Positions 8,668 to 17,900 of a stretch of DNA of 29,477 nt are shown piece by piece. Location: positions 471,283 to 500,759 of the forward strand of contig BFEA01000106.1 in NCBI GenBank assembly GCA_003427395.1, in the 5' to 3' direction. Position 1 is the first letter of the stretch; each line of letters opens with the position of its first letter. Below the pieces are notes generated by a model. That model worked only from the letters and a program-made list of their open reading frames with translations, did no database searches and was not told where the DNA came from. This DNA is from Chara braunii. Its lineage: Eukaryota; Streptophyta; Charophyceae; Charales; Characeae. The translations under genes were made by a program, and so were the position numbers.

Positions 8668-9072
8668 CCTCGCAACAACAGCTGTTCCAGCCCCAGCAGC
8701 AGCCAGCACTCCAAGAGCCAGGACCATCTGCGTCCACCGAAAGCCTCTCCTTGGAGGAACCAGAAGACTCTGTGAAAGAGGCGGGTACTTCTGCAAAAAC
8801 CGCGCTGACCCGGGATCTTCCAGCAATTGCGTCACCGCATTCTGCTGTCTTCCATCAACGTGGCGAGACAAACTTCCCGATGTGGACTGACGTGGCACAG
8901 AGGTAGGTTGTTGCCCAGTCTGTGCACGTGACTGCGAAGAAGGCCTCTTCCATGCTGTCGGCGCGGAAGTTTGACCACCACCCACTGACTCTGACTGCAC
9001 AGACTCACCGCCTGCCTTTGATGACAATCCAGATGCGTCATTCCCCTTGGCCTCCATGGACGGCGACGAGTC
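8668..9072 (-). CDS. PEX14: PEX14 peroxisomal import docking protein, exon with linker and membrane segment
   Basis: This exon of 135 codons starts after an acceptor (TGTAACAG, AG at 9074-9073) and ends at a donor (AGG then GTCTGT), in phase 0 at both ends. The protein begins DSSPS, a natural continuation of RRVP from the upstream exon. A Ser/Gln-rich linker of about 100 residues follows, then GFRWTQMVLALGVLAAAGAG (about 8725-8680) and TAVVAR. This FRW plus Gly/Ala-rich helix is the hallmark membrane segment of plant PEX14, which anchors the PEX5/PEX7 cargo-receptor docking complex in the peroxisome membrane. The coiled coil and C-terminal tail, over half of a typical protein of about 500 residues, are not found; retroelements and a SINE follow downstream. 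Confidence 0.85.
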
Positions 9073-9075
9073 CTG

Positions 9076-9616
9076 TTACATCAGCCCAAACAATACGTCC
9101 AATCAGAGGTAAGGCCAAACAGAATCCCCTGCACGATGCACCGAATGAGCCCTTGAGGGAGCATAGTGCACTGGCGATCTTGCGCTCAACAACCAGACGC
9201 CTTGACCATTGCAGCATACCGTTCGTGATATCCACCCCACCCCTCCACGGCTGCAGTAGAATCCCTACATTCCTCCACACGGCATCCCACAAGACCCCCC
9301 TACAGAGCTTAGCCCTTTCACACGTAGCCACCTCCTGCGAGACCACTCTCAGAGATGACCCAGAAGCTCTGGCATACTCAAAATACAAAGCATCCTCCCA
9401 GGAAGGCAAAGAATGCAGCATGGTGAAAGGTCTTGAAAGAGCACAGTTTGCCATAACCACCTTACAGCTCAACAGGTTAGGATCACAACCACGTATGCAG
9501 CAGGACTGGAGCAATCGCAAGCGACAGAAGCCAACCCAAGGATGACAAAGATCAGCGAAGCCGAGCAGAGACAAACTGCTGAGCAACTCAATCCGAACCA
9601 CAGATACTTCATCCAA
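9076..9616 (-). CDS. Unrecognised minus-strand open frame inside the PEX14 intron
   Basis: The frame runs from ATG at 9616 for about 180 codons before it meets the PEX14 acceptor, and stops at 9038. It is rich in Leu, Val, Cys, Arg and Trp, with stretches such as PSWEDALYFEYARASGSSLR and VLWDAVWRNVGILLQPWRGG that look more protein-like than chance. I recognise no family. An overlapping plus-strand frame (8922-9545) has weaker character. It may be a fragment of a mobile element inserted in the intron, or noise. It is listed because the frame is long for intronic DNA. Confidence 0.2.
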
Positions 9617-10393
9617 CCGCCTTCAGTTACCATTATCGTCGAACAGAACTGCCTGGTAAACCGTCGGCAGAGAGGCAGAAGAGGACAACAAACATATATA
9701 ATATGTATACATATTACTGCCATGGACAGTAAGGATTACCACAGAACAAAAGACTGCCCAGGAACTAAAAATTACCACCAAAATATTACCATACATTCCC
9801 ACCATAATTTCCTCACACAAGCACATGAAAGTGGGTGGTTTGGCAATCCCTTCATGCATACAAAATACACTCGGCTTCTGCAAACGTCAGAAGATTAAGG
9901 ACCAAGGGGATAAAGCCTGAAGCTGTAAGCGACCAAGCAACGGAATGTTCTGTGATTTGGAGAAGGCTGCTTGTGAAAACAGCCATGCGTTTATAAAAAT
10001 AAAATAAAAACAACAACAACAGCTTTCAGAGCAGTGAGAATGCTGAGATGAGCAACCAAAAATCAGGTGAAAAGCATGACGTTGCACTGAGCTCAGGTGT
10101 TTCCGCACATTCAGTGAATTTACTCGGAAGAGGGAAGATCAGCCCGTAAGTAAACCCCGAAAGGTGGCACCGACAATATCGTCAAAATATGCCTTGCGCG
10201 GTTCTCAACCTCGTATTCATTCATCACTTCAGCAACAGCAGAAAAGAATATGGACGGCATTACACTTGAACGGAACGCTTGAGATGCCTTACACAGTTCT
10301 CTACCTGGCATTCATTATTTCAGCAACAGCAGAACAGAACATGGGAGGATATCGTGCTCAAAACCTAGAACAGAACAGTTGATACTTTTCAAT

Positions 10394-10600
10394 GCATAAC
10401 AAGGAGAAAAAATCTACGGCACTACATGTCAGAGAGAAAAACACTGGGTCACAACATGTCAAGGAGGAAAACACTCGAACACTACATGTCAAGGAGAAAA
10501 ACACTAGGTCACAACATGTCAAGGAGAAAAACACTAGAACACTACATGTCAAGGAGAAAAACGCTAGGACAATACATGTCAGGAGGAAAGCAGGTGGTGG
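10394..10600. repeat. 30-bp minisatellite, about seven copies
   Basis: The unit is close to ACATGTCAAGGAGAAAAACA followed by about ten variable bases, and each ACATGTC recurs every 30 bases (10424, 10454, 10484, 10514, 10544, 10574). Units alternate between a GGTCACA-type and a GAACACT-type ending, so the higher-order period is 60. The array begins a few bases inside the PEX14 intron donor. Because 30 is a multiple of three, long open frames run through it on both strands. I do not regard these as genes. Confidence 0.9.
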
Positions 10601-10609
10601 ACACTGTAC

Positions 10610-10899
10610 CGGAACCCTGCGGAATGCCTCATCAATTTCACCCTGAGAGAGGCCCTTCCTTTCTAGGAAGGCTCTCCTGAACTTCACTGGAGACCCTCGC
10701 ACTTTTGGATGCGACAAGAAATTCACTGCATTTTGCACTTGATCTTCCCTCATGAGCGGAGGTTGCAAGCTCTTTAAGTCAGTCTCTGGCTCTACTTCTT
10801 CCACCCCTCCCCCTCCATTCTCATTCTCCTCCCCTTTTGCATTGTCGTTGGTCTCTTCTGCCATCTCTGAAGCGAGCACCGCTGTACTGCTTGACCCTT
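10610..10899 (-). CDS. PEX14: PEX14 exon with N-terminal PEX5-binding domain
   Basis: It encodes an acidic Gly/Glu/Asn-rich leader, then MREDQVQNAVNFLSHPKVRG and SPVKFRRAFLERKGLSQGEI with DEAFRRVP. This is the conserved PEX14 N-terminal domain, a three-helix fold that binds WxxxF/Y motifs of the receptor PEX5 and also PEX19. The two phenylalanines and the lysine lining the binding groove in the family (in NFL and AFLERKG) are present. The exon ends exactly at the last codon of RRVP (10610) before GTACAG. The ATG at 10864-10862 gives MAEETNDNAK as a plausible start. An acceptor TTGTTTTGCAG ending at 10900 suggests an upstream exon, so the true N-terminus is uncertain. An in-frame ATG at 10957 would read through that acceptor. 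Confidence 0.88.
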
Positions 10900-11196
10900 C
10901 TGCAAAACAATTCAACACCGCAGGAGACAGAAAGGTTATCACATTCCTCTGTGCCATCAGAACGTCACCACCTTGAAAAGATGAGGTGAAAACATTCAGC
11001 TTACGGAAAAAGAAGAAGAAAGAATCTCACTCATTGAGATCAACATGCAGGCAGTCAGCACTAAGACGTGTTGCAGAACACTAAGGGCAGACTCACGTCT
11101 CTCTGCTACGTGCTACATGAACTTGGTGGTTCATGCTTCGTGAATTTGTGCTATGTGAACTTCGGCTTCATTCTTCGTGAATTGGAGCCGTGAATT
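10900..11196. other. Region upstream of the visible PEX14 exons
   Basis: On the minus strand a pyrimidine tract (TTTCTGTCTCCTGCGG and TTGTTTTGCAG) leads into the exon at 10899, which fits an intron end. No first exon or promoter motif could be fixed. The part beyond 11110 is built of degenerate GTGAAT/TTGGTG/CTTCGTG words. Confidence 0.4.
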
Positions 11197-11238
11197 GGTG
11201 CTTGGTGCTTGGTGCTTGGTGCTTGGTGCTTGGTGCTT
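11197..11238. repeat. GGTGCTT 7-bp repeat, six copies
   Basis: Six exact tandem heptamers at 11197-11238, within a broader zone (11110-11310) of diverged TTGGTGCTTCGTGAA-type words. The minus-strand frame 11131-11493 crosses it and yields KHQAPST repeats; this is repeat-derived. Confidence 0.9.
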
Positions 11239-12540
11239 CGTGAAGGTTTGTGGATCAGTGGTTCGGGCTGCATGAATTGGTGCTTCGTGGTTCATGGATC
11301 TGTGGCCATCGTGCTTCAAGCTATTCCCGCTGACCACCATGGAAGCACCACCATCTTCTATGTGCTCCAAAATGGCAGCCCGTGGAGTGACACCCACAGC
11401 AAAGACTCCTTGGGCCTCCTCGCAAAGATACTGTGACCATGACCCCGAACAAACGCGTTCCCGCCCCAAAAAAGTGCGGCCGCCCACAAACATGCCTTCA
11501 TCAACAAATTATCCAAGCACAAAAAAGAATAGCTCGCGAGTACGAGCCCGGTCCTAGCCGCTCAAATCTGTGAAGACAGATGTGTGTGTGAGTGAGAGAG
11601 AGAGAGAGAAAGAGAGAGAAAGTGTTCCCACACTGTCCATCATGTCATTCTGACACATACTGCTCGGTTTCATCGTTGGTTTTGCCTTCCAGGAAATGCT
11701 CCAAGATGCACGCACAGCATTATGGTTTCCATGACAAGACTACAACAACTCCCCCGGCGAACAGCAATTACCAAGCACATGCACATTGATTGTTTCATTC
11801 ATACATTACAAGACCTGCATAACATCAGTTGCACTCTTACAGTTGAAGGCTACAACAACTCCCCGCGGCCAGTCATCAATGACATCATCCAGGCCCGTCA
11901 AACTCAGACTCACCCACAAACACACAAGCACTTGCACACAAGCTCGTCACCAGCGGCTGTGGCCGCTCGACTCAGCATGCAGGTAAGTCTCTCTCTCTTC
12001 TCCTCCCTTGGTCTCGCTCTCACCTCACAGTCCTCACTCATCTCTCAGAAAGTCTTCCTCACCTGCACACTACGATTATGGCTATGGCGCCCAGCGTCAT
12101 TGACTACACTGCACTACGCTCACTCTCACTGACTTGGTCACCTCCCCAGCGCACAAGACCGCAGCAGCGCTTCCGCATTGAGTGCCTAACACATTGTGTT
12201 GAAGTCCAGGAGCTGCTGGACTTCTAAACTTGTTCATCCGCCTTCCAGGCATCTTCTGCTGATTATGGGTTCGCTCCCCTTTCCTTTGTTTGCTGCCTCC
12301 GGAAACTTGCGGATTCTCCTTGGATCTGGCTGCTTGGTCGGACTGACTGACACCTGGCCTAACGGCCTCTGTGTCCTTGGCTAAGATTCGTGGTGCCCTG
12401 TAAACATAGACTCGTTAACCCATAACTATTATCTAACAGAAACTTCCTACCACAATCTACTTAACCAGCCTAACTAGGCTTCCATAGTCATTGTACAAAC
12501 AAGAGCTACTCTTCTAGGTGACTCATGAATATTGTGCGGG
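11239..12540. other. No gene recognised
   Basis: A (GA)n-like run lies at 11597-11632. Open frames on either strand are short and lack domains. Sequence at 11880-12130 is rich in short C/T and CA stretches. This could contain the first exon or promoter of PEX14 but nothing marks it. Confidence 0.4.
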
Positions 12541-12547
12541 TTGCACT

Positions 12548-12642
12548 AATGGAACTCGGAACAGGGACCTGGGACTTGGCACTGAGACCTGGGATTTGGG
12601 ACTGGGACCTGGAACTTGGGACTGTGACGTGGGGCTCAGGAC
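12548..12642. repeat. GGGACCTGGGACTT-type degenerate repeat
   Basis: Variants of TGGGACYTGGGA recur about every 6-14 bases through this stretch. It is a decayed simple repeat. Confidence 0.7.
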
Positions 12643-12737
12643 TCTGTGAATCCTTTCAAAATGTAGAGAGCCTATGTGAAAACACAGAATGCTGCCCCCA
12701 TGAACATTCGGTAAACCACCAATAGCTAGACAGTCGA

Positions 12738-12875
12738 CCTCGCTCCACTGCACAACTTTCTAGACATATCTGGAGCGTATTGCTGTCACGATACATTCAA
12801 AAAGTTTGATTAACCCGAATGTATTTGGTCCAGATCCCCTCCCAGACGTGTAGAATGTTGTGCAGTGGAGCGAGG
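12738..12875. mobile_element. Foldback (MITE-like) element with 34-bp terminal inverted repeats
   Basis: CCTCGCTCCACTGCACAAC at 12738-12756 is the exact reverse complement of 12857-12875, and the match extends imperfectly inward to about 12772 and 12842 (TTTCTAGACATATCTGGAG against CTCCCAGACGTGTAGAATG). A second inner inverted pair (ATACATTC near 12789 and GAATGTAT near 12819) makes the 138-bp sequence fold back as a whole. It has no coding capacity. Size and structure fit a miniature inverted-repeat transposon, but no target-site duplication is clear, so a plain foldback repeat remains possible. Confidence 0.55.
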
Positions 12876-13062
12876 CCCAGTGTTGGAGTCACTCTCTTCC
12901 TCATCAACACCATACATTGCTACAGGTCAAGCTTCTTTTCTCGTTTGGAGTGAAAAAGCAAGAACAGGCCAGACGGACAGAACAGAACAACACACCAACA
13001 GACTCATATACTGTAAACGAAAGCGTGGCACTTAGGAGATGACATATAAATTGAATATAGGA

Positions 13063-13155
13063 TAATCATAGGGTACTTGTGGGGGTAATTATGGGGTAAT
13101 TACCGGGCAATTAGGGGTAAGGAGGGGGTAAGTAGGAGGGAATTATGGGGAATCG
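13063..13155. repeat. GGGGTAATTA-type degenerate repeat
   Basis: GGGTAATTA, GGGGTAAT, GGGGTAAG and GGGAATTA variants recur at short intervals on the plus strand. A simple, decayed tandem repeat; not telomeric. Confidence 0.65.
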
Positions 13156-13423
13156 TGGAGGCTGATTTCCAAGTATTTCCCTCTGACCTCTCGCAGGTGC
13201 TTCAGACCCACCCTCCATTACTGGTGATCCCACAGCTAGCACATCAAGCCTGCAGATTTTCAACACTGCCTGCAGAAGAACAGATCATTGAACACTCCAG
13301 ATCTCGTTCTTATTCAAAGAGCTGATCTGTAAAGCTCCACTCGTCCTTACAGACCCAGCAGCAAAATCTGGTGCAACGGCAAGAAGATCAAATGTGCACG
13401 TCACAAAACAATGAGAGCTTGCA

Positions 13424-13581
13424 CCAACGTAGCTCAGTTGGTACATCCATGAACTGCTGAAATACAGACTGAAGTTTGAATCCAGATGCAATCAGATGAA
13501 CAAACTTAGATAATTCTGAATCGCCTGGGGGTGGTCAGTGCAACCAAGGTATCAACACCGTTGCCCTTGAAAAAAAAAAAA
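13424..13581 (+). mobile_element. tRNA-derived SINE, copy 2
   Basis: The head has TAGCTCAGTTGG at 13430-13441 (A box) and GTTTGAATCC at 13474-13483 (B box), the internal Pol III promoter spacing of a tRNA. The body contains ATTCTGAATCGCCTGGGGGT and GGTCAGT, shared with the SINE at 8078-8253, and then GCCCTTG and a tail of 12 A at 13570-13581. It cannot be a working tRNA because the acceptor and anticodon arms do not pair. The A tail runs straight into the assembly gap, so the 3' flank and any target duplication are unseen. Confidence 0.72.
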
Positions 13582-13680
13582 NNNNNNNNNNNNNNNNNNN
13601 NNNNNNNNNNNNNNNNNNNNNNNNNNNNNNNNNNNNNNNNNNNNNNNNNNNNNNNNNNNNNNNNNNNNNNNNNNNNNNNN
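13582..13680. other. Assembly gap (99 N)
   Basis: A run of N. It starts in the poly-A tail of the SINE, suggesting assembly failed at a repeat. Distances across it should not be trusted. Confidence 0.99.
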
Positions 13681-14880
13681 ATGAAGAGCTCGCACTAGAA
13701 ACAGGGCTATACATCAAAAAATAAACAAAACCAGCTTTGCACCATGAACGCATACACGCCGTGCACCCGTTCACATACGCGTACAGGTGCCCTCTCAGGT
13801 GCTCGTGCACCCAGCACCAACCAAATATGTATACGCAGCACCAACCAATTTACGCATACAGCGTACGGATTTGGTCTTTGATTTCTTTTTTCACCTCCTC
13901 AGATTTGGCTATGAATTCCAAGATGACTGTCAGCCAAAAGTTGACCGTGAGGAAGCAGGCAATCACCCGGGTGGACAAGAAAGTAATCTCCAAAGTGGGC
14001 AAAGTTTCACCGATCAAAGGCACTTTCAAATTAGGCAGGGCTCTTTTCTTAAACACTCAGTGTTCTCAGGTATCTGGTATTGAGGATCAATCAGCAGATT
14101 GGAGAAAAAAGCCTACATAATGACTGCTTGCCGGACTGATTTGTTCAGATTTCGGTGTTCTACTGTGTCTGTTGAGTGCGTCGCTAAAGCACCCCAAATT
14201 CTCTCTCTCATTTCCTCCACAAATCATAACAAACCATCCATAATGAAAAAGTATAGATGCATTCAGACTCCTCTCGATTTCACGTCCAACATGCATACAT
14301 GCAGATGCCGGTGGCAAAACAACTTCGTCAAAGCAGAATCAGCACAAACTTGAGATGGCGCAGTACACCCACACAGAAAACTCAGGGATATGGCCTCCGG
14401 CCAGGAACTCGGCTCAATACAACTTGTCACATCTTGCGGCTGTGGCGTCTAAGAGCCAGTCTGAAATTCCCACCCGAACACTCTATCCACCATCAGACAC
14501 ACTCACGCACGTACGCACACAACACTTGGATCTACCCTGAATGTCTGCACTCACACACACTATCTTCTATCTCCTGTCTTCTACACACGGGGGGCTATGC
14601 CGCCGTTGTCTTCCTCCTCCTACCGGCTATGGCCACTTGCCCTCTTCAACCCGGGCTCTCCTGCTGACCACCTGTGACTCAACGCACAAGTCACTCAAGC
14701 AGCACTTCAGCGTAGTTTGTCTCAGAATGAGTGAATGACTGATCACTGCCTCTATATTTATACTGTTTCGTTTGGTGGTCTTGGCCTGCCCGATGTCCCA
14801 GGCCCTCAAGATGTGCAGTCCCACTCTGGTACTTGCTGCAAAACGGACTGGACTGGGACTGCCTTTTCATGTGCCCCTTC
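13681..14880. other. No gene recognised
   Basis: Open frames are short and without domains. The minus frame 13850-14056 (68 residues from a GTG, with IACFLTVNFWLTVILEFIA as a possible membrane helix) is somewhat protein-like but has no start ATG and no recognised family. CAC/ACA-rich sequence at 14490-14560 is low complexity. Confidence 0.4.
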
Positions 14881-14884
14881 GGGG

Positions 14885-15067
14885 TTGACTTGGGACTCTT
14901 GACCTGTCAGAGATTTGACGGGCTGCCTCTACTGACTTCGAGAGGTCAAGTTGACTCTTTGAGACCTAACCTAGCCATCACCTTCTGACCTTTCAGAGGA
15001 CGTATGGCCAGTTGACCTTTCGAAAGGTCAACTGTAAACTTGCCTTTTCGGGCCACCTACAGTCAAC
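14885..15067. promoter_or_regulatory. Cluster of TTGAC (W-box-like) motifs with a 26-bp palindrome
   Basis: TTGAC or its complement GTCAA occurs about eight times in 180 bases (for example 14885, 14899, 14915, 14951, 15012, 15026). Most have the TTGACC/TTGACT form bound by plant WRKY factors. A perfect 26-bp palindrome at 15009-15034, with half-site CAGTTGACCTTTC, places two of them back to back. The stretch lies 3' of element C on its coding strand, where that element's LTR would be, with TATAAA further away near 15136 on the minus strand. A regulatory role is inference. Confidence 0.4.
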
Positions 15068-15319
15068 CCTGAGACTTCTAAACAGTAGACCTACGGATCA
15101 AATCCACACAACCCGGGCCTCACACGCAACGCATTTATACACGGGTTTGGGGACAGGCCGTGGGTTCAAGGCGCACGGGGTCAACGAACAACGCAAATGT
15201 ACTGTACACTGGGTTGGGGAAAGTCTGGGGATCAAGCCCCGGTATCTGCAATTGTTGCACGAACTGGGTGAAACCCTTTCACTCCCGCCATCCTAAATTT
15301 GAGGTCCTCCAAGAACCCT

Positions 15320-15964
15320 TTATTCCAAGGCACGACCTTTTCCTTTTCTCGCTCTCTCATAAGCATGGACTACATTGGCAGCAGATTCTAGAAGTTCTGT
15401 CCTGGTGAACTATTTGTCGTCCTCAGGTTCCTGGTAAGCAAACCTGACTTTGTATCGCTTCTGGGGATGACCTCTACCTCCGGTTTGGAATACATCTTCT
15501 TCCAATATTCGGTCTATGTCATATGTGCCATCCATATCTGGCGGAATCATGGATCTCCGCGATGGAAACTGGTCACTAGTGACACAAGGCAACAACTTTG
15601 ATGCATGAAAGACCACATACGTGTGGAGGTGAGTCGGGACCTCTATGGTATATGATGGTCCGTCCTCTCCACCTTTAACTTCTAGGACAGGCCACGGCCC
15701 TCTATACCTGAGCAAGAGCTTCTGTGAGATGTTTTCATCTGGTGTGAATTCCTTTGACTTGACCCAGACTAAATTGCCTACTGTGAATTGCGATGGTCTG
15801 CAATGCTTATTCGCTTGCTCAATCATGCGATGTTGGGTTTTTCTAAGGTTCTCGATCACCATTTTAACTTTGTTCTCGTGCTGCAGAGCAAACTCTCTTT
15901 TACCGGGAGGTAACCTTTGAATCTGGTCCCAGCTCAGTCCTTCAAACAGCCTACGTGGTCTAAC
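15320..15964 (-). pseudogene. Integrase C-terminus and chromodomain-like tail, element C
   Basis: The frame runs from about 15964 (PRRLFEGLSWDQ) through KHCRPSQFTVGNLVWVKS, YRGPWPVLEV and FHASKLLP, the DNA-binding tail of gypsy integrases. It then enters the chromodomain-like module with YDIDRILEEDV and YKVRFAYQEPEDDK. A TAG at 15412-15410 falls where the family has tryptophan. The same frame continues past it with FTRTELLESAANVVHAYERA to a TAA at 15322-15320, so the module is complete apart from that nonsense change. The upstream edge is a frame change relative to the integrase core. Confidence 0.82.
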
Positions 15965-16559
15965 ACATATGCAACTCGTTAGGAGTTCTTGATGTAGCTA
16001 GGTGTATACTGTTATTGTAGGCGCTAGCGCTTTTAGGGAGCATCTCGTCCCAATTCACTTGATCTGGTCTAATATACATTTTGAATAATTGCTGCAAGAT
16101 CTTATTCATTTGTTCTATCTGGTCGTTCGTCTTTGGACGACGACCTGGCGACATCAATAGCTTAGAGTCGTAGACTTTCATGAGATCTTGCCAATTCCGG
16201 CTGGTAAACCGCATGTCTCTGTCACTAACTATTGACAGCGGTATGCCATGCTCACTTACCCAGAAGTCAAGAAACTTCTTTATAACTAACTCGGTTTTTG
16301 ACTCGGCGGGCAATGGTACGAAAACGACATATTTGCTAAATCAATCAATTACGACCATGACTTGACTTTTCCCATGCCTACTCCTGACCCCTGTATCAAT
16401 GAAGTCAATGGAAATAGATTGTCTGGGTCCTTCCTGGATAGGCAAATGTCTAAGAAGACCTAGAGGTGCTCTTGTTGTTGTCTTGTTGCGTTGGCAGACT
16501 TTGCAACCGCAGATATAGTCTATACAATCTGCTTTCATGCCAGGCCATGTATACAACAT
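15960..16559 (-). pseudogene. Integrase zinc finger end and DDE core, element C
   Basis: From 16559 the frame gives CGCKVCQRNK (the cysteine pair of the HHCC finger) and SISIDFIDTG with the first catalytic Asp. It reaches VVID and then a TGA at 16343-16341 that replaces the usual arginine codon. The same frame resumes with FSKY and continues through IVSDRDMRF (second Asp) and DQIEQMNKIL (Glu) to 15960. All three catalytic acids are therefore encoded, but the reading frame is broken by one nonsense codon and by a frame change at the 3' side. Confidence 0.82.
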
Positions 16560-16982
16560 CGATAGCTTGGCTAATGTCTTTTGTCAGTCGAAATATCCTT
16601 TTGTATCATGGCATTCCCCTAAGAGCAAACTGCGGATCTCTTCACTATTGGGGACGCATAATCTATCAATGACATTGGTCTTCTCAAAGAGTAGCCCGTT
16701 CGTGGTTCTATAATATGGCTCGCTATCACAGGTTTCCTTAACTCTTCTCAGGAGATCACTATAGATCGGGTCCTGAGTGTACGCATCTCTTATTTTCTGT
16801 TGTAGATCTACTCCTATGTCTAGACAGTGCACTATTGCCCCAAAGTCATCAGCGCTCCCACTGAGGGCATCAGCTACCACGTTATACTTGCCTTTGACCA
16901 GTTTCAACTCAAAGTCAAATTGGTCTATCTTCGCTGCCCACCTAGTCAATTTCGCCATCATCTTGGCTTGTGTCTTAAGTCA
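16560..16982 (-). pseudogene. RNase H end and integrase HH half-finger, element C
   Basis: In frame with the integrase. It begins at about 16982 with a TGA where tryptophan is expected, then LKTQAKMMAKLTRW and KYNVVADALSG (RNase H end), a linker, and LLLGECHDTKGYFD. The finger normally carries two histidines (H-x3-H). Here the second is tyrosine, one transition away. A TGA at 16586-16584 follows directly. Beyond it the frame continues to the cysteine half of the finger in the integrase segment. Confidence 0.78.
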
Positions 16983-17760
16983 TCTCAGAGTCATGATCTG
17001 AGTAGACTTTAAAGTGCCTCCCAAGCAAGTAATGTCTCCAATGATCAAATGTTTGACTAAGAGCGTAGAGTTCTCTCTCATACGTCGAGGCTGCTACTTT
17101 AGCAAAAGGCAGCCTAGCTGACATGAACTCTACGAATTTATAGCCATCGTCGTCATTCTGCTGTAACACAGCGCCTATGCCATATTGGCTTGCATTTGTC
17201 ATGACCACGAAGGCTAATGAGGGATCAGCCACCTTGAGGACAAGATATTCTACCAAGGCCTTCTTTAATTTCTTTAAGACTAAGGTGCAGCCTCTATCCC
17301 ACTTCCATATCGCTTCCTTCTTTAGGAGTCTGCAAAGGGGAGCAGTGACAGCAGAGAAGTTTCTTACAAACTCTCTGTAGTAGTTGGTCAGTCCTAAAAA
17401 CAATCGCAACTCAGTCAGAGTACGAGGAATTGGAAAGTCTCTAATCGTTGCTATCTTTCCATCCTTTGGTCTGATATCATCTCCATCCAACACATGGCCC
17501 AAGTACAGGACTTCTATCTTGGCCCACTCGCACTTTTTTGCATTGATCTTGAAGTTGGCTTCTCTCAGCTTCTCCAAGATCTGCCTTAGATGGCCCTCAT
17601 GTTCTTGGAGGGACTTGCTAAGAACTAGGATATCGTCTAAATACACTACGACGAACATATCTAGCCACGGTCTAAACAAGTCATTCATATAGTGTTGAAA
17701 TGTGGTTGGTGCATTAGTTAGTCCAAAGGGCATCAAAGGTGACGCCAGCAAGAGTTCCAA
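16975..17760 (-). pseudogene. Reverse transcriptase palm/thumb and RNase H start, element C
   Basis: It encodes 261 residues starting just before MPFGLTNAPTTFQ. The catalytic YLDD box follows in FVVVYLDDILVLS, then EVLYLGHVL, LRLFLGLTNYYREF and the RNase H opening VVMTNASQYGIGAVLQQ. In that motif the first catalytic residue, Asp in the family, is Asn. STYERELYAL and HWRHYLLGRHFKVYSDH follow, after which a two-base loss shifts the frame. The fingers domain and first palm aspartate are missing because the element is truncated at about 17765. Confidence 0.85.
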
Positions 17761-17810
17761 ATGGGACTATCTTTGCATGAACCGCACGAGGAAAAGGTGA
17801 TTATCATAGT

Positions 17811-17900
17811 TGCGGCGCACCTCGGTGCGCGGATTTGCGCACGAATTGCGCACCGCGCGCAGTGCACCGCACAGCGCACCGAAGCGCAGCGCACTGGAAA
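17811..17900. repeat. GCGCAC-rich cluster
   Basis: GCGCAC, GTGCGC, GCGCAG and close variants occur about twelve times in 90 bases, in an otherwise average-GC region, next to the truncation point of element C. An A-rich run (17910-17931) follows. No gene. Confidence 0.7.

Larger units (their letters stand above)
9073..10609 (-). other. PEX14 intron
   Basis: Deduced from protein continuity: the upstream exon ends at RRVP (donor GTACAG, 10609-10604) and the downstream exon starts at DSSPS (acceptor AACAG), both in phase 0. Its length of 1537 bases would be usual for a large, repeat-rich plant genome. It contains the 30-bp minisatellite just inside the donor and an unrecognised minus-strand frame near the acceptor. 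The remainder (9620-10390) has only scattered AT-rich sequence. Confidence 0.7.
15320..17760 (-). mobile_element. Element C: truncated Ty3/gypsy chromodomain element
   Basis: Minus-strand reverse transcriptase palm, RNase H, integrase and chromodomain-like tail in gypsy order. Gag, protease and the first half of the reverse transcriptase are absent: gypsy similarity ends at about 17765 and is replaced by unrelated GC-rich repeats. The coding sequence is broken by stop codons at 16982, 16586, 16343 and 15412 and by frame changes near 16990 and 15965. It is of the same general lineage as element A but clearly a different family at the protein level. Confidence 0.85.

Noticed and set aside
10394-10600. 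CRISPR-like array (regular 30-base spacing)
   Set aside because: The units are contiguous tandem copies without unique spacers, in a plant-type nuclear context.
13424-13500. Functional tRNA gene
   Set aside because: A and B boxes are present, but the acceptor and anticodon arms do not pair and the sequence continues into a SINE body with a poly-A tail.
13850-14056. Minus-strand 68-residue membrane-like frame
   Set aside because: It starts at GTG, has no family match and equally plausible frames exist on the other strand.
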